A stretch of DNA of 56,136 nucleotides. Origin: Candidatus Aminicenantes bacterium UBA647. GTDB lineage: Bacteria; Acidobacteriota; Aminicenantia; UBA2199. The notes under the pieces were generated by a model that saw only the letters and a program-made list of their open reading frames with translations, ran no database searches and was not told the origin of the DNA. Made by a program: the position numbers and the translations under genes. This document shows, piece after piece, positions 33,893 to 42,747 of the stretch. The stretch is from positions 1 to 56,136 of the forward strand of contig DBOL01000049.1 in NCBI GenBank assembly GCA_002299555.1. The letters are read 5' to 3'. Position 1 is the stretch's first letter, and each line of letters begins with the position of its first letter.

Positions 33893-33921
33893 TTAATAGT
33901 TTAATTTTATACATATGTCAA
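33893..33921 (-). promoter_or_regulatory. Promoter of arsR2-mtrA-mtrB, leaderless geometry
   Basis: Read on the minus strand: TTGACA (33921-33916), 17 bp, TATTAA (33898-33893), 6 bases to the ATG at 33886. It matches the copy 1 promoter in every spacing. TTAATTAA near the -10 is a small palindrome that could be part of an operator. Confidence 0.68.
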
Positions 33922-34059
33922 CATTTTTCAGCAATAATATATATTTTTATTTAATTTCGTTGTTTTTTATACTTTTAAACTTCGTGTTATGTTAATGTTT
34001 TAATCAAAACTGACAAAATATTGATATTTAAACCAGGAATCTCTTCTTTATGACTAACT

Positions 34060-34356
34060 TTAGTAGGTATTACTACAAAATGAAGGGATACTTAAATTTA
34101 GCTGATTTTTTGAACAACCATGATTATTGGGCCCTGATTGTTCACCAAAATTTTCTTTCATATTTATGAACCTGAATCTTTTCTCATTAAAAGAGGCAAC
34201 TACTTCTTCAGTGTCATCTGTACAAGCATCACCTACAATTATACATTCCCAGTCTTTAAAGTCCTGTTTTATAAGCAAAGAGAGTGAGTAGAACAATGAA
34301 TTACTTCGATTATAAGTTGCAGTTATAACACTTATTAAGGGGAATACAGATTTCAT
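34060..34356 (-). pseudogene. Truncated family 2 glycosyltransferase remnant
   Basis: The first 78 or so residues are a good GT2 N-terminus: PLISVITATYNRSNSL, DWECIIVGDACTDDT, and NMKENFGEQSGPNNHG. A functional enzyme continues with the acceptor domain and a DxD motif, but after NNHG the frame runs into unrelated sequence (CSKNQLNL) and stops. The next 170 bp towards arsR2 contain no recognisable continuation in any frame. This is a decayed fragment, not a working gene. It sits in the most AT-rich part of the window, between the cytochrome operon and lolD. Confidence 0.75.
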
Positions 34357-34409
34357 TATTTAAGTGAATTATCAATAACGTATGGGAAATTGTCAAGAAG
34401 GATCTTTAA

Positions 34410-35072
34410 TTAAATAAGGTGAAGTATTTTATCTGCTGTGGCTGCAAGTGATTCGTTGTGTGTCACCACAATAGCAGATAAACCTTCATCTTTGATCAGA
34501 TCAGAAAAAAGTTCAAAGACTTTCTCTCCTGTCTTTTTGTCAAGGTTACCTGTAGGTTCATCTGCAAGGAGAAGTTTTGGAGAGTTGATCAAACTTCTTG
34601 CGATAGCAGCTCTCTGCTTTTCGCCACCTGACAATTCATAAGGCATATTGGATCTTTTAGAGATAAGTCCTACTCTCTCAAGCAACTCCCCTGCACGTTC
34701 ATCTGCTTTTACCCTGTCAAAATTTTTTATTAAAAAAGGAAATGACACATTCTCAAGGATTGTCAACTCAGGCATAAGATAGTGAAACTGATACAAAAAA
34801 CCGATCTCTTCATTCCTGTACATAGAAAGCTTTTCTTTTGAGAAACTATTTATATTCTCATTTTCGAAAATAATTTCACCTGAATCCGGTTGATCAAAAC
34901 TACCCAAAAGGTGAAGTAATGTACTTTTCCCTGAACCAGAAACTCCTGTAACTGCAAGAATACTCCTCCTTACAAGTTCAAACGAGAGTTCTGAAATAAC
35001 AGGAAGGCTTTTTCCATCAGGTTGTATGAAACTTTTATTTAATTGTTTAACACTCAGAAGCATATCTTTCAT
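34410..35072 (-). CDS. lolD: LolD-like ABC transporter ATPase
   Basis: A 220-residue ATPase of the LolD/MacB/FtsE group. Walker A is GVSGSGKST, the signature is LSGGEKQRAAIARS, Walker B is LLLADEPTGNLD and the switch His is in VVTHNES. With a LolC/E-type permease it would extract lipoproteins from the inner membrane for transfer to LolA. The only matching permease in the window is at 52188-53402, about 17 kb away on the other strand. The start overlaps the metallo-beta-lactamase gene by 1 bp. A MacB-type export role is the main alternative. Confidence 0.84.
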   Translation of the reverse strand: MKDMLLSVKQLNKSFIQPDGKSLPVISELSFELVRRSILAVTGVSGSGKSTLLHLLGSFDQPDSGEIIFENENINSFSKEKLSMYRNEEIGFLYQFHYLMPELTILENVSFPFLIKNFDRVKADERAGELLERVGLISKRSNMPYELSGGEKQRAAIARSLINSPKLLLADEPTGNLDKKTGEKVFELFSDLIKDEGLSAIVVTHNESLAATADKILHLI

Positions 35073-36046
35073 CAGAGATTCTTTCGGGTAATATAGATCG
35101 CCGCCCCCTTCCCATTCAGATCGGCATCAAGAAACAGAAAATCTTTCTCTTCAACTGACAGAGGTTTCCCTCTTAATTCTACAGATCTTTTATCAAATTT
35201 TCCCCATAAATCTTCAGATAATTTTTCATTAAGATCTTCCATCCTGTTTCCTTCCAAAAATCTTTTTGAAGAATACTCGGTAGTATATTCTATCCAGTCC
35301 AGAAGTTGGGTGTGAATCTCCCCAATATTTTCAACACTTCCAAAATGTGTAAGAAGTATCCTTTCAGGGGCAAGATCTGTGATCATTTTATAAGTTTGAA
35401 CTGCACTTTCAGGATCGAATTGGACAGGAGATGTCGAGGGGAATATCAGATCGCCTTTTTCATATCTGAATCGGGGATATCCTATCCCGAAAGCATCTCC
35501 TGAAAAAACCGATCCGGATAACTCATCATATACAATGTTATGGTGTTTAGCATGTCCGGGAGCTTCCAGCATAGTCAATTTGCGTCTACCGATAGAAACA
35601 CTTTGCCCTCCGGTTAAACTTATCACTTTCTCCTCAGGTATCCCTATGATATCTCCATATAAATTCTTATACTCTTCCTCACCATAAACAGATTTAACAC
35701 TCTCTATCAGCTTTTCAGGTGATATCATATGCCGGGCACCTCTTGGATGAACAATAAGCTTTGCATCAGGCAATTTACTCATTATCAAACCTGCTCCGCC
35801 AGCATGATCAAGATGAATATGGGTCAAAATAACATACTTTATCTGTGAAAGTTCAAAACCACTGTTCAGAATCGTCTGAAGGATTCCCGGAATTGCATGA
35901 TTTGTATTTGTCTCGACAACAGCTATCTCACCACTATCCTCGACAAAATAACTGGCAGCAAATTTTTCCCTTCCCAGATAGAAAGTATCTTTCAGGTAAA
36001 TATTTTCTGTAACTTTTTCCGGGATATGATCTTCTGAAGTATTCAT
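35072..36046 (-). CDS. Metallo-beta-lactamase-fold hydrolase
   Basis: A 324-residue MBL-fold protein with the dinuclear metal motif THIHLDHAGG (75-84: His76, His78, Asp80, His81), APGHAKHHNIV for the third His, FSGDAFGIG with the bridging Asp, and LLTHFGS near residue 235. This resembles glyoxalase II-like or thioesterase MBL proteins with a C-terminal helical extension. The substrate is unknown. It lies 12 bp after the EF-G-like gene and overlaps lolD by 1 bp, so all three are probably co-transcribed. There is no signal peptide. Confidence 0.85.
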   Translation of the reverse strand: MNTSEDHIPEKVTENIYLKDTFYLGREKFAASYFVEDSGEIAVVETNTNHAIPGILQTILNSGFELSQIKYVILTHIHLDHAGGAGLIMSKLPDAKLIVHPRGARHMISPEKLIESVKSVYGEEEYKNLYGDIIGIPEEKVISLTGGQSVSIGRRKLTMLEAPGHAKHHNIVYDELSGSVFSGDAFGIGYPRFRYEKGDLIFPSTSPVQFDPESAVQTYKMITDLAPERILLTHFGSVENIGEIHTQLLDWIEYTTEYSSKRFLEGNRMEDLNEKLSEDLWGKFDKRSVELRGKPLSVEEKDFLFLDADLNGKGAAIYITRKNL

Positions 36047-36058
36047 AGACTTAAAGGT

Positions 36059-38140
36059 CTATTCCTCTTCCTCTCTTATTCTTCCTTCTTTTACCGCGTC
36101 AGCTATTATTTTTTTCTGAAGCTGGGCAGGAACTTCTTCATAATGCGAAAGTTCCATAAAATAACTTCCCCTGCCCCCGGTTATTGAAGTAAGATTCGGT
36201 TCAAAGTCAAGCATTTCAACCATCGGGACCTGTGCTTTGATGACATGGTTCTTACCTTTGGCTTCCATTCCCTGAATTCTGCCACGTCTGCCACTTAAGT
36301 TACCGTTAATATCTCCCATGAACTCTTCGGGAGTTACGACTTCGACATCCATTACAGGCTCGAGTATAGTTGGTTTCGCTTCCTTCATCCCCTTCTTATA
36401 GGCCATTGACGCAGCTATTTTGAATGCCATATCTGAGGAGTCAACATCATGATAACTTCCATCATAAAGATCAACTTTGAAGTCAATGACAGGATATCCG
36501 GCAAGTATTCCGCCATCTTTAGATTCTCTTATCCCCTTTTCCACAGCAGGGATATAGTTCTTCGGGATCGAACCGCCGAAGATTGAATCAACAAATTCAA
36601 AATCTTTACCTCTTGGGAGTGGCTCGATCCTGATCACAACATGTCCGTATTGTCCTCTTCCACCACTCTGTTTTTTATATTTTATGTTTACATCTGCTTT
36701 CCCTTTTATAGTTTCCTGATATGGGACCTTGGGAGGTTTCATAGTCACTTCAACACCATATTTTTTGTGAAGTTTATTCACTACAAGTTCAACGTGAAGT
36801 TGACCGTTTCCAGAGATTACCAACTCCTTGGTTTGTATATCCCGATGCGTTTTTACAGTAGGGTCCTCTTCAACGATCTTCTTAAACGCAACTGAAATCT
36901 TCCCTTCATCAGCCCTTGATTTAGGTTCGATCGCAAATGAGATTGAAGGAATTGGGAAAACAAACCCGGGAAATTTAATTTTCTCCCCTTTGATCGTGAG
37001 AGTATCTCCGGTTTTTGTTTCCTTAAGTTTTGCAACAGCCACTATATCCCCTGGAAAGATCTCCTCACATGCTTCCTGTCCCTTACCCTGAAGTGCGAAA
37101 AAACCTCCGATCCTTTCATCTGTAGATCTGTTAACATTATAATACGAGCTGTCAGGTTTAAACATTCCTGAAAAAGATCTGATTATTGATATTTTCCCTG
37201 TAAAAGGATCGGATATGGTTTTGAAAACGAGGCCGGCAAATTTTGCTGAGGGATCAGGTTTTACACTCCCCTCTTCACAACTTACTTCACCGGAATCAAC
37301 AGGTGAAGGGCAATAATTTATAATGAATTCATGTACCAGGTCAGCACCAATATTCTGGAATGCATCTGTAATCAGCACCGGGAAGATATCACGACTAAGC
37401 AAACCGGCCTTAAGTCCTTTCTGGATATCATCTGCATTCAGATCACCTTCTTCAAAATATTTTTCCATAAGTGACTCATCATTTTCAGCGATTTTCTCAA
37501 TGAGTGATTCTCTCAATGAAGTCGCCAGATCCTTAAGATCTTCCGGAATATCGATCTCTTTATGTTTCCCTGATTCATCATTCCCATATTCAAAAGCTTT
37601 CATCTTGATCAGGTCAACTACACCTTTAAAAGTCTCACCTTTTCCTATCGGTATCTGAACAGCGACAGCATTCTTACCGAATGACTCGACAATAGATTCA
37701 AGCGTTTTGTCAAAATCAGCCAGATCCTTTGACATTTTATTAACAACAAAAACAATTGATTTTCCAAGATCTGAAGAAGAGTCAAATACTTTTTCGGTCT
37801 GAACTTCAACTCCTTCAACACCATTTACTACCACCAATCCTGTTTCAACAGCTCTGAGACCAAGCCTTGCTTCCCATATGAAATTTGCATATCCGGGAGT
37901 ATCAATAATATTGATTTTATTATTTCCCGTTACAGTATAAGCAAGAGATGCCTGAATAGAGATCTTCTTCTCTATTTCCTCTTCTTCATAATCAGTAACA
38001 CTGTTTCCCTGATCAACTCTTCCCAGTCTGTTAACCATACCAGTATTGAACAGGAAAGCAGAGACAAGACTGGTCTTGCCTGATTGTCCGTGACCTATAA
38101 CAGCGATATTTCTTAAATCCTCACTCTTAGTATTATTCAT
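36059..38140 (-). CDS. Elongation factor G-like GTPase (EF-G paralogue)
   Basis: A 693-residue translational GTPase with all five EF-G domains, including GGRGQYGHVVIRIEPL of domain IV. Two GTPase motifs differ from canonical EF-G: DTPGH is DTPGY (80-84), so the catalytic His is Tyr84, and NKxD is NKMS (134-137), so the guanine-specifying Asp is Ser137. The P-loop GHGQSGKT (16-23) is intact. DTPGY is common among EF-G-like paralogues, while the NKMS change is less expected. It is probably a secondary factor, perhaps in recycling or stress, rather than the main translocase. The start has a GGAGG ribosome site. Confidence 0.88.
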   Translation of the reverse strand: MNNTKSEDLRNIAVIGHGQSGKTSLVSAFLFNTGMVNRLGRVDQGNSVTDYEEEEIEKKISIQASLAYTVTGNNKINIIDTPGYANFIWEARLGLRAVETGLVVVNGVEGVEVQTEKVFDSSSDLGKSIVFVVNKMSKDLADFDKTLESIVESFGKNAVAVQIPIGKGETFKGVVDLIKMKAFEYGNDESGKHKEIDIPEDLKDLATSLRESLIEKIAENDESLMEKYFEEGDLNADDIQKGLKAGLLSRDIFPVLITDAFQNIGADLVHEFIINYCPSPVDSGEVSCEEGSVKPDPSAKFAGLVFKTISDPFTGKISIIRSFSGMFKPDSSYYNVNRSTDERIGGFFALQGKGQEACEEIFPGDIVAVAKLKETKTGDTLTIKGEKIKFPGFVFPIPSISFAIEPKSRADEGKISVAFKKIVEEDPTVKTHRDIQTKELVISGNGQLHVELVVNKLHKKYGVEVTMKPPKVPYQETIKGKADVNIKYKKQSGGRGQYGHVVIRIEPLPRGKDFEFVDSIFGGSIPKNYIPAVEKGIRESKDGGILAGYPVIDFKVDLYDGSYHDVDSSDMAFKIAASMAYKKGMKEAKPTILEPVMDVEVVTPEEFMGDINGNLSGRRGRIQGMEAKGKNHVIKAQVPMVEMLDFEPNLTSITGGRGSYFMELSHYEEVPAQLQKKIIADAVKEGRIREEEE

Positions 38141-38244
38141 TATTATCCTCCGAAACAGTTAAGATATTTATATGAAATTATACCCACTTTGTCAAGGATA
38201 GCAATTAAGAAATACTCTTAACAATGTGTATTATATAATTTGCT

Positions 38245-38267
38245 TTTTACCTTTTTTACAGGTAAAA
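38245..38267 (+). other. Small stem-loop ahead of the carboxylase operon
   Basis: TTTTACC (38245-38251) and GGTAAAA (38261-38267) form a 7-bp stem with a 9-base loop in the 151-bp gap between the EF-G-like gene and the carboxyltransferase. No T-run follows, so it is not an evident terminator; its role is unknown. Confidence 0.3.
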
Positions 38268-38290
38268 TTGTCCTGATTCGAGGAACTCAT

Positions 38291-39835
38291 ATGAAAAATA
38301 AAATTAAAGATCTGAGGAAATTAAGAGAACTGAAGAACGTTGGCGGCGGTGAAGATAAGATCAAAAAAAGACATTCCCAGGGTAAAATGACCGCCAGAGA
38401 GAGGGTAGACTACTTTTTTGACCCTGGCACTTTTGTGGAACTTCAGGGATATGTTCAACACAGGTCATCCAATTTCGGCCTTGAGAAAAAGAAATTTTAC
38501 GGTGATGGCGTCATAACAGGATTCGGTAAGGTTGATGACAGAATTGTATATGTTTATTCTCAGGATTTTACAATTCTGGGTGGATCACTTGGTGAAATGC
38601 ATGCAAAAAAGGTTGTGAATGTCATGGACCTTGCGATGAAGGCCGGGGCGCCAATGGTCGGAATAAATGATTCAGGTGGAGCTCGAATCCAGGAAGGGAT
38701 CAGCAGCCTTGCCGGATATGGTGATATTTTTTACCGGAATACCATGGCTTCGGGAGTTATCCCTCAGATATCTGTTATCCTGGGTCCCTGTGCAGGTGGG
38801 GCAGTCTATTCACCCGGAATTACTGATTTTATTTTTCAGACAGATAAGACAAGCCATCTTTTTGTAACGGGCCCTGAAGTTATCAAGGCAGTTAATAAAG
38901 AAGAAGTATCATTTGACGATCTTGGGGGAGCAGAAACCCACTCAGCTATTTCAGGAGTAACTCATTTTGTGGGAACTGATGAAAAAGATACACTTGACAA
39001 AGTAAAGGAACTGCTCAGCTATCTTCCGTCTTCAAATCTTCATGAACCTCCCAGGGAAATGACAGAGGATCCATATGACAGAATGGATGACAAGCTTAAT
39101 GAGATAGTACCGGTTAATCCAAATAAACCTTATAATATAAAAACTCTGATCGAACTTGTAGTTGATGATGGGAAATTTCTTGAAGTACACAAGAACTATG
39201 CTCAAAATATTGTTGTAGGTTTTGCAAGAATGGATGGAAAATCAGTTGGTATAATTGCAAATAATCCCGGAGTTTTTGCAGGGACACTTGACGTAAATGC
39301 ATCCGTGAAAGCTGCCCGGTTTATAAGGTTTTGTGATTCTTTCAATATTCCTCTGATAAGTTTCGTTGATGTTCCCGGATTCCTCCCGGGGAAGGACCAG
39401 GAACAACTTGGCATAATAAAACATGGTGCAAAACTTTTATATGCATATTCTGAAGCAACAGTTCCAAAACTTACGGTTATTACCAGAAAATCCTATGGAG
39501 GTGCATACATTGTCATGAGTTCAAAGCATCTCGGTGCAGATATTGTTTTGGCATGGCCTACTGCAGAGATTGCCGTAATGGGCCCTCAGGGAGCAATAAA
39601 TGTAATATTCAGAAAAGATCTTTCCACTGCTGAGCAGCCGGAGTCGTTGAGAGAAAGGTTAATACAGGAATATAAGGATAAGTTTGCCAACCCTAAGGAA
39701 CCTGCAGCCTTCGGATATATTGATGATATTATCATGCCCGTCGAAACACGCCCCCTGCTTATCAAAGCACTGGAATCTTTGGAAAACAAATCACTCTCAA
39801 TTCCGAGAAAAAAACATGGGAATATCCCCTTATAA
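38291..39835 (+). CDS. Acyl-CoA carboxylase carboxyltransferase subunit (PccB/MmdA family)
   Basis: A 514-residue biotin-dependent carboxyltransferase moving a carboxyl group between carboxybiotin and acyl-CoA. GKMTARERVDYFFDPGTF, FTILGGSLGEMHAKK, GINDSGGARIQEGISSLAGYG and the C-terminal TRKSYGGAYIVMSSKHLGAD are diagnostic; both crotonase-fold halves are complete. Family members are propionyl-CoA carboxylase beta, methylmalonyl-CoA decarboxylase alpha and the transcarboxylase 12S subunit, which cannot be told apart by eye. The start at 38291 has GAGGA six bases upstream; an earlier in-frame start gives non-homologous residues. The following genes encode a biotin carboxylase-like protein (19 bp gap) and a biotin carrier. 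Confidence 0.92.
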   Translation: MKNKIKDLRKLRELKNVGGGEDKIKKRHSQGKMTARERVDYFFDPGTFVELQGYVQHRSSNFGLEKKKFYGDGVITGFGKVDDRIVYVYSQDFTILGGSLGEMHAKKVVNVMDLAMKAGAPMVGINDSGGARIQEGISSLAGYGDIFYRNTMASGVIPQISVILGPCAGGAVYSPGITDFIFQTDKTSHLFVTGPEVIKAVNKEEVSFDDLGGAETHSAISGVTHFVGTDEKDTLDKVKELLSYLPSSNLHEPPREMTEDPYDRMDDKLNEIVPVNPNKPYNIKTLIELVVDDGKFLEVHKNYAQNIVVGFARMDGKSVGIIANNPGVFAGTLDVNASVKAARFIRFCDSFNIPLISFVDVPGFLPGKDQEQLGIIKHGAKLLYAYSEATVPKLTVITRKSYGGAYIVMSSKHLGADIVLAWPTAEIAVMGPQGAINVIFRKDLSTAEQPESLRERLIQEYKDKFANPKEPAAFGYIDDIIMPVETRPLLIKALESLENKSLSIPRKKHGNIPL

Positions 39836-39854
39836 TTGCAACATAGAGGAATAA

Positions 39855-41357
39855 ATGATCAACAAATCAGACAAAAAAAAAGTACTTATACCCAATAGAG
39901 GTGTGATAGCTCTTGACATAATAGATTCATTAAAAAGTATCGGGCTTGAAACTATACTTTTATATTCACCTGAAGATGCCAATTCACTTGCTGTGAAACT
40001 TGCATGCAGAAGTTACAAATTCCTTTCATCAAAACTCGAGGATAGTTATCTTGACAGAGAGATGATCATAGAAAAAGCATTGGAACTTAACGTAGATTAT
40101 ATACATCCGGGGTATGGTTTCCTTGCTGAAGATCCTGAATTTTTCAGATTATGCGAAGAGAAGAATATCGATGTCATCGGCCCGGGATCAAAAGTTCTTT
40201 CGATAGTTGAAAATAAAATAGAACTGAGAAAGATAGCTGAGGACCTGGGGATAAGAGTTCTTAAATATTCAAAAATAATAAAAAGCCGCCTTGATTATGA
40301 GAAAATCCCGGATAGTTTTCATTACCCCATTATTTTGAAACCGGTTAAAGGTCAAGGTGGGAAACAGATCCGTGTCGTTGAAAACAAGGCAAGTGGGGAA
40401 GAGAGAGCCAGCAAAATGCTCCACAGAGAAGATACAAAAAGGATGGGGATTTTTGCAGAAGAATTTTATCCTGACAGCCACCACATTGAGATCCCTTTCA
40501 TAAGAGATATCAACGGTAATATACTTTTCCTCCCGGAAATAGAGTCTTCAATACAGAGAAGATTTCAGAAAATTTTCCAGGAATCTCCATCTATAAATAT
40601 TTCAGATAATCTTAGAGAATCGTTATATGAAGATTCCCGGAAACTTGTAGAGGAGATAAATTTTGTCGGGTTAGGCTATACAGAATTTATTGTAAACAAC
40701 GGGGCATCATATTTCTCAGAGATCAACCCTTCTTTTCAGATAAACACATTGATCCCCGAGATCCACATGATCGCAAATTTTCTGAAGAAGCAGTTTGCTA
40801 TATCTAATGGAGAACTTCTTCACCATGTTAAAGGAGTAAGGATATTAAAACCAAAGTATACAATTCTCCTTGTTTCACTAATGGCAGAGAATCCGTTTGA
40901 TGATTTCAGGCCTTCATCAGGAATTGTTACCGAATTTTTCAACTATTCAACAATCAGGAATATGTTTAAAACAAGCCTTTATACCGGTGCAAAAGTATCT
41001 CCACTCTATGATCCATACATAGGAAAGATAGCAACATTTGCGGAGCGGAGAGAAAACTCGATCAAAGATATGAACAACTTTCTGAAGAATATAATCATAA
41101 AAGGTATCAGAACTAATCTGAACTTTCTAAGGCATGTTCTGGATAGTAATTGCCTTTTTTCCGGTGATACAACTATTGATTTCCTGAATAAGAAATGTAA
41201 GTTCAACGAAAGAAAAAGAACTGATGATGAGCATTTGGTAGCTGCAGCATTATTATCTTCCATATTCCATGTAGATAACAGAAAAAAAAACTATAAGGAA
41301 CGACTTGAAAAAATGAAGCAGCCCGGTTTCTTCAAGAGACTTTTCAAAAAATTCTGA
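39855..41357 (+). CDS. Biotin carboxylase-like protein with altered catalytic residues
   Basis: A 500-residue protein with the whole biotin carboxylase (ATP-grasp) fold: VLIPNRGVIALDII, IHPGYGFLAEDPEF, the ATP loop LKPVKGQGGKQIRVV, QRRFQK, GYTEFIVNN and YDPYIGKIATFAERREN. Against E. coli AccC the metal ligands are kept (Glu289, Asn291), as is Lys239. The catalytic RxQVEH stretch reads SFQINT (293-298), so Arg292 becomes Ser293 and Glu296 becomes Asn297. Arg338 of the RINAE motif becomes Ser341. These residues bind bicarbonate, abstract the proton and stabilise the biotin enolate, so ordinary ATP-dependent biotin carboxylation is doubtful. It lies between the carboxyltransferase and the biotin carrier, in one operon. 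Confidence 0.85.
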   Translation: MINKSDKKKVLIPNRGVIALDIIDSLKSIGLETILLYSPEDANSLAVKLACRSYKFLSSKLEDSYLDREMIIEKALELNVDYIHPGYGFLAEDPEFFRLCEEKNIDVIGPGSKVLSIVENKIELRKIAEDLGIRVLKYSKIIKSRLDYEKIPDSFHYPIILKPVKGQGGKQIRVVENKASGEERASKMLHREDTKRMGIFAEEFYPDSHHIEIPFIRDINGNILFLPEIESSIQRRFQKIFQESPSINISDNLRESLYEDSRKLVEEINFVGLGYTEFIVNNGASYFSEINPSFQINTLIPEIHMIANFLKKQFAISNGELLHHVKGVRILKPKYTILLVSLMAENPFDDFRPSSGIVTEFFNYSTIRNMFKTSLYTGAKVSPLYDPYIGKIATFAERRENSIKDMNNFLKNIIIKGIRTNLNFLRHVLDSNCLFSGDTTIDFLNKKCKFNERKRTDDEHLVAAALLSSIFHVDNRKKNYKERLEKMKQPGFFKRLFKKF

Positions 41358-41365
41358 GGTGAAAA

Positions 41366-41881
41366 ATGAAATATAAATTTCAACTTGATAAAAAAAACTT
41401 TGAAACAGTGATCGGAAACAGTACAACATTTCACTCGGAAACAGAGATAAGGATAAACAAGCAGAGAGCTAACATACTTATCGGTGAATATGATGAGAAA
41501 GAGATCCGCTCGATCTTTTTAAATAACAAACTTTACCAGGTGGAAGTTGAGAAAGATAACGAAGGATATCCAATAGGGATCTATGTAAACGGAGAACACT
41601 ATCCGGCAAATCTGTTAAAGATTGATAAACTCTTTTACTATAAAGAGAAAGAAACAATATCCAAGAGATCCGGGACTGTAAAAAGTTTTATCCCCGGGAA
41701 CATTGTGAAGATATTCCTTAAAGAAGGCGAAAAAGTAAAAGAGGGTGACCTTGTCCTGATTCATGAGGCGATGAAAATGGAGAATGAGATGCGGGCACCT
41801 ATTTCCGGTACGATTAAATCCATTGGCGTTAAGGAAGGAGAGAATATATTATCAAGTCATCTCCTGTTCGAGATCGAATAA
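41366..41881 (+). CDS. Biotin carboxyl carrier protein
   Basis: A 171-residue protein. The C-terminal biotinyl domain (about 100-171) contains HEAMKMENEM with the biotin-accepting Lys137 in AMKM, preceded by GTVKSFIPGNIVKIFLKEGEKVKEGD. The N-terminal 95 residues are a poorly conserved beta-rich segment that resembles the linker region (BT domain) of propionyl-CoA carboxylase alpha subunits. It lies 8 bp after the biotin carboxylase-like gene with GAGGTG before its ATG. Together the two would equal a split alpha subunit. Confidence 0.93.
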   Translation: MKYKFQLDKKNFETVIGNSTTFHSETEIRINKQRANILIGEYDEKEIRSIFLNNKLYQVEVEKDNEGYPIGIYVNGEHYPANLLKIDKLFYYKEKETISKRSGTVKSFIPGNIVKIFLKEGEKVKEGDLVLIHEAMKMENEMRAPISGTIKSIGVKEGENILSSHLLFEIE

Positions 41882-41892
41882 TCCCCTTCGGA

Positions 41893-42738
41893 ATGAAACG
41901 GGTCGGAGCCCATGTAAGTGCCGCAGGGGGAGTTGAGAATTCTCCTCTGAATGCCGTTGGAATTCGTGCAAAAGCTTTTGCTTTTTTCACAAAAAATCAG
42001 AAACAATGGAATGCCAAACCTTTAACCTCAGAAAATATTGATGGGTTCAAAAAACATTGTGAGGAGAACGGATTCACTCCCGATAGCATTCTCCCCCATG
42101 ACAGTTATCTTATTAACCTGGGGAATCCTGAAAAAGCCGGGCTCGACAGGTCAAGAGAAGCTTTCATAGATGAGATAAACAGATGTTCTCAACTGGGTCT
42201 GAAATATCTTAATTTCCACCCCGGGAATCACAAAAAAATGATATCTGAAGATGAATGCCTGGATATCATTTCAGAATCATTGAATCGCTCCCTGAATGTT
42301 ACAAAAGGGGTAACACTTGTCATTGAAAATACAGCAGGTCAGGGTACAAGTCTCGGATACAGGTTCGAACACCTTGCTCATATCATTGATAAGACCGAGG
42401 ACAAATCCAGAATAGGTGTATGTATAGATACCTGCCATACATTTGCATCCGGCTATGACTTACGTACTTTTGAAACATATTCAGAAACTATGGAGAGTTT
42501 TGAAAAAATAGTGGGTTTCAGGTATTTGAAAGGGATGCATTTGAATGACAGTAAAGTTAAACTTGGCAGCCGGGTAGACAGGCATCATTCTCTGGGTCAG
42601 GGAGAGTTGGGGTTAAACCCATTCAAATTTATCATGAGAGATCCAAGAATAAATGATATCCCTATGATCCTTGAGACGATAGACTCATCAATTTGGGGAA
42701 AAGAGATCGAACTGTTATACTCATATACAGAGATTTAA
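41893..42738 (+). CDS. nfo: Endonuclease IV (AP endonuclease)
   Basis: A 281-residue three-zinc TIM-barrel enzyme of base-excision repair that cuts 5' to abasic sites. GAHVSAAGGVENSPLNA (5-21), NFHPGNHK, VIENTAGQGTSLG, CIDTCHTFASGYD and LNDSKVKLGSRVDRHHSLGQGELG carry the zinc-binding His, Glu and Asp residues in the right order. The length equals that of E. coli Nfo. It begins 11 bp after the biotin carrier gene and may be read from the same transcript, though it is functionally unrelated. Confidence 0.96.
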   Translation: MKRVGAHVSAAGGVENSPLNAVGIRAKAFAFFTKNQKQWNAKPLTSENIDGFKKHCEENGFTPDSILPHDSYLINLGNPEKAGLDRSREAFIDEINRCSQLGLKYLNFHPGNHKKMISEDECLDIISESLNRSLNVTKGVTLVIENTAGQGTSLGYRFEHLAHIIDKTEDKSRIGVCIDTCHTFASGYDLRTFETYSETMESFEKIVGFRYLKGMHLNDSKVKLGSRVDRHHSLGQGELGLNPFKFIMRDPRINDIPMILETIDSSIWGKEIELLYSYTEI

Positions 42739-42747
42739 ATCAAATAA

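Noticed and set aside
38240..38290. An earlier start for the carboxyltransferase.
   Set aside because: The extra 17 residues match nothing in the family and cross the stem-loop; GAGGA precedes the ATG at 38291.
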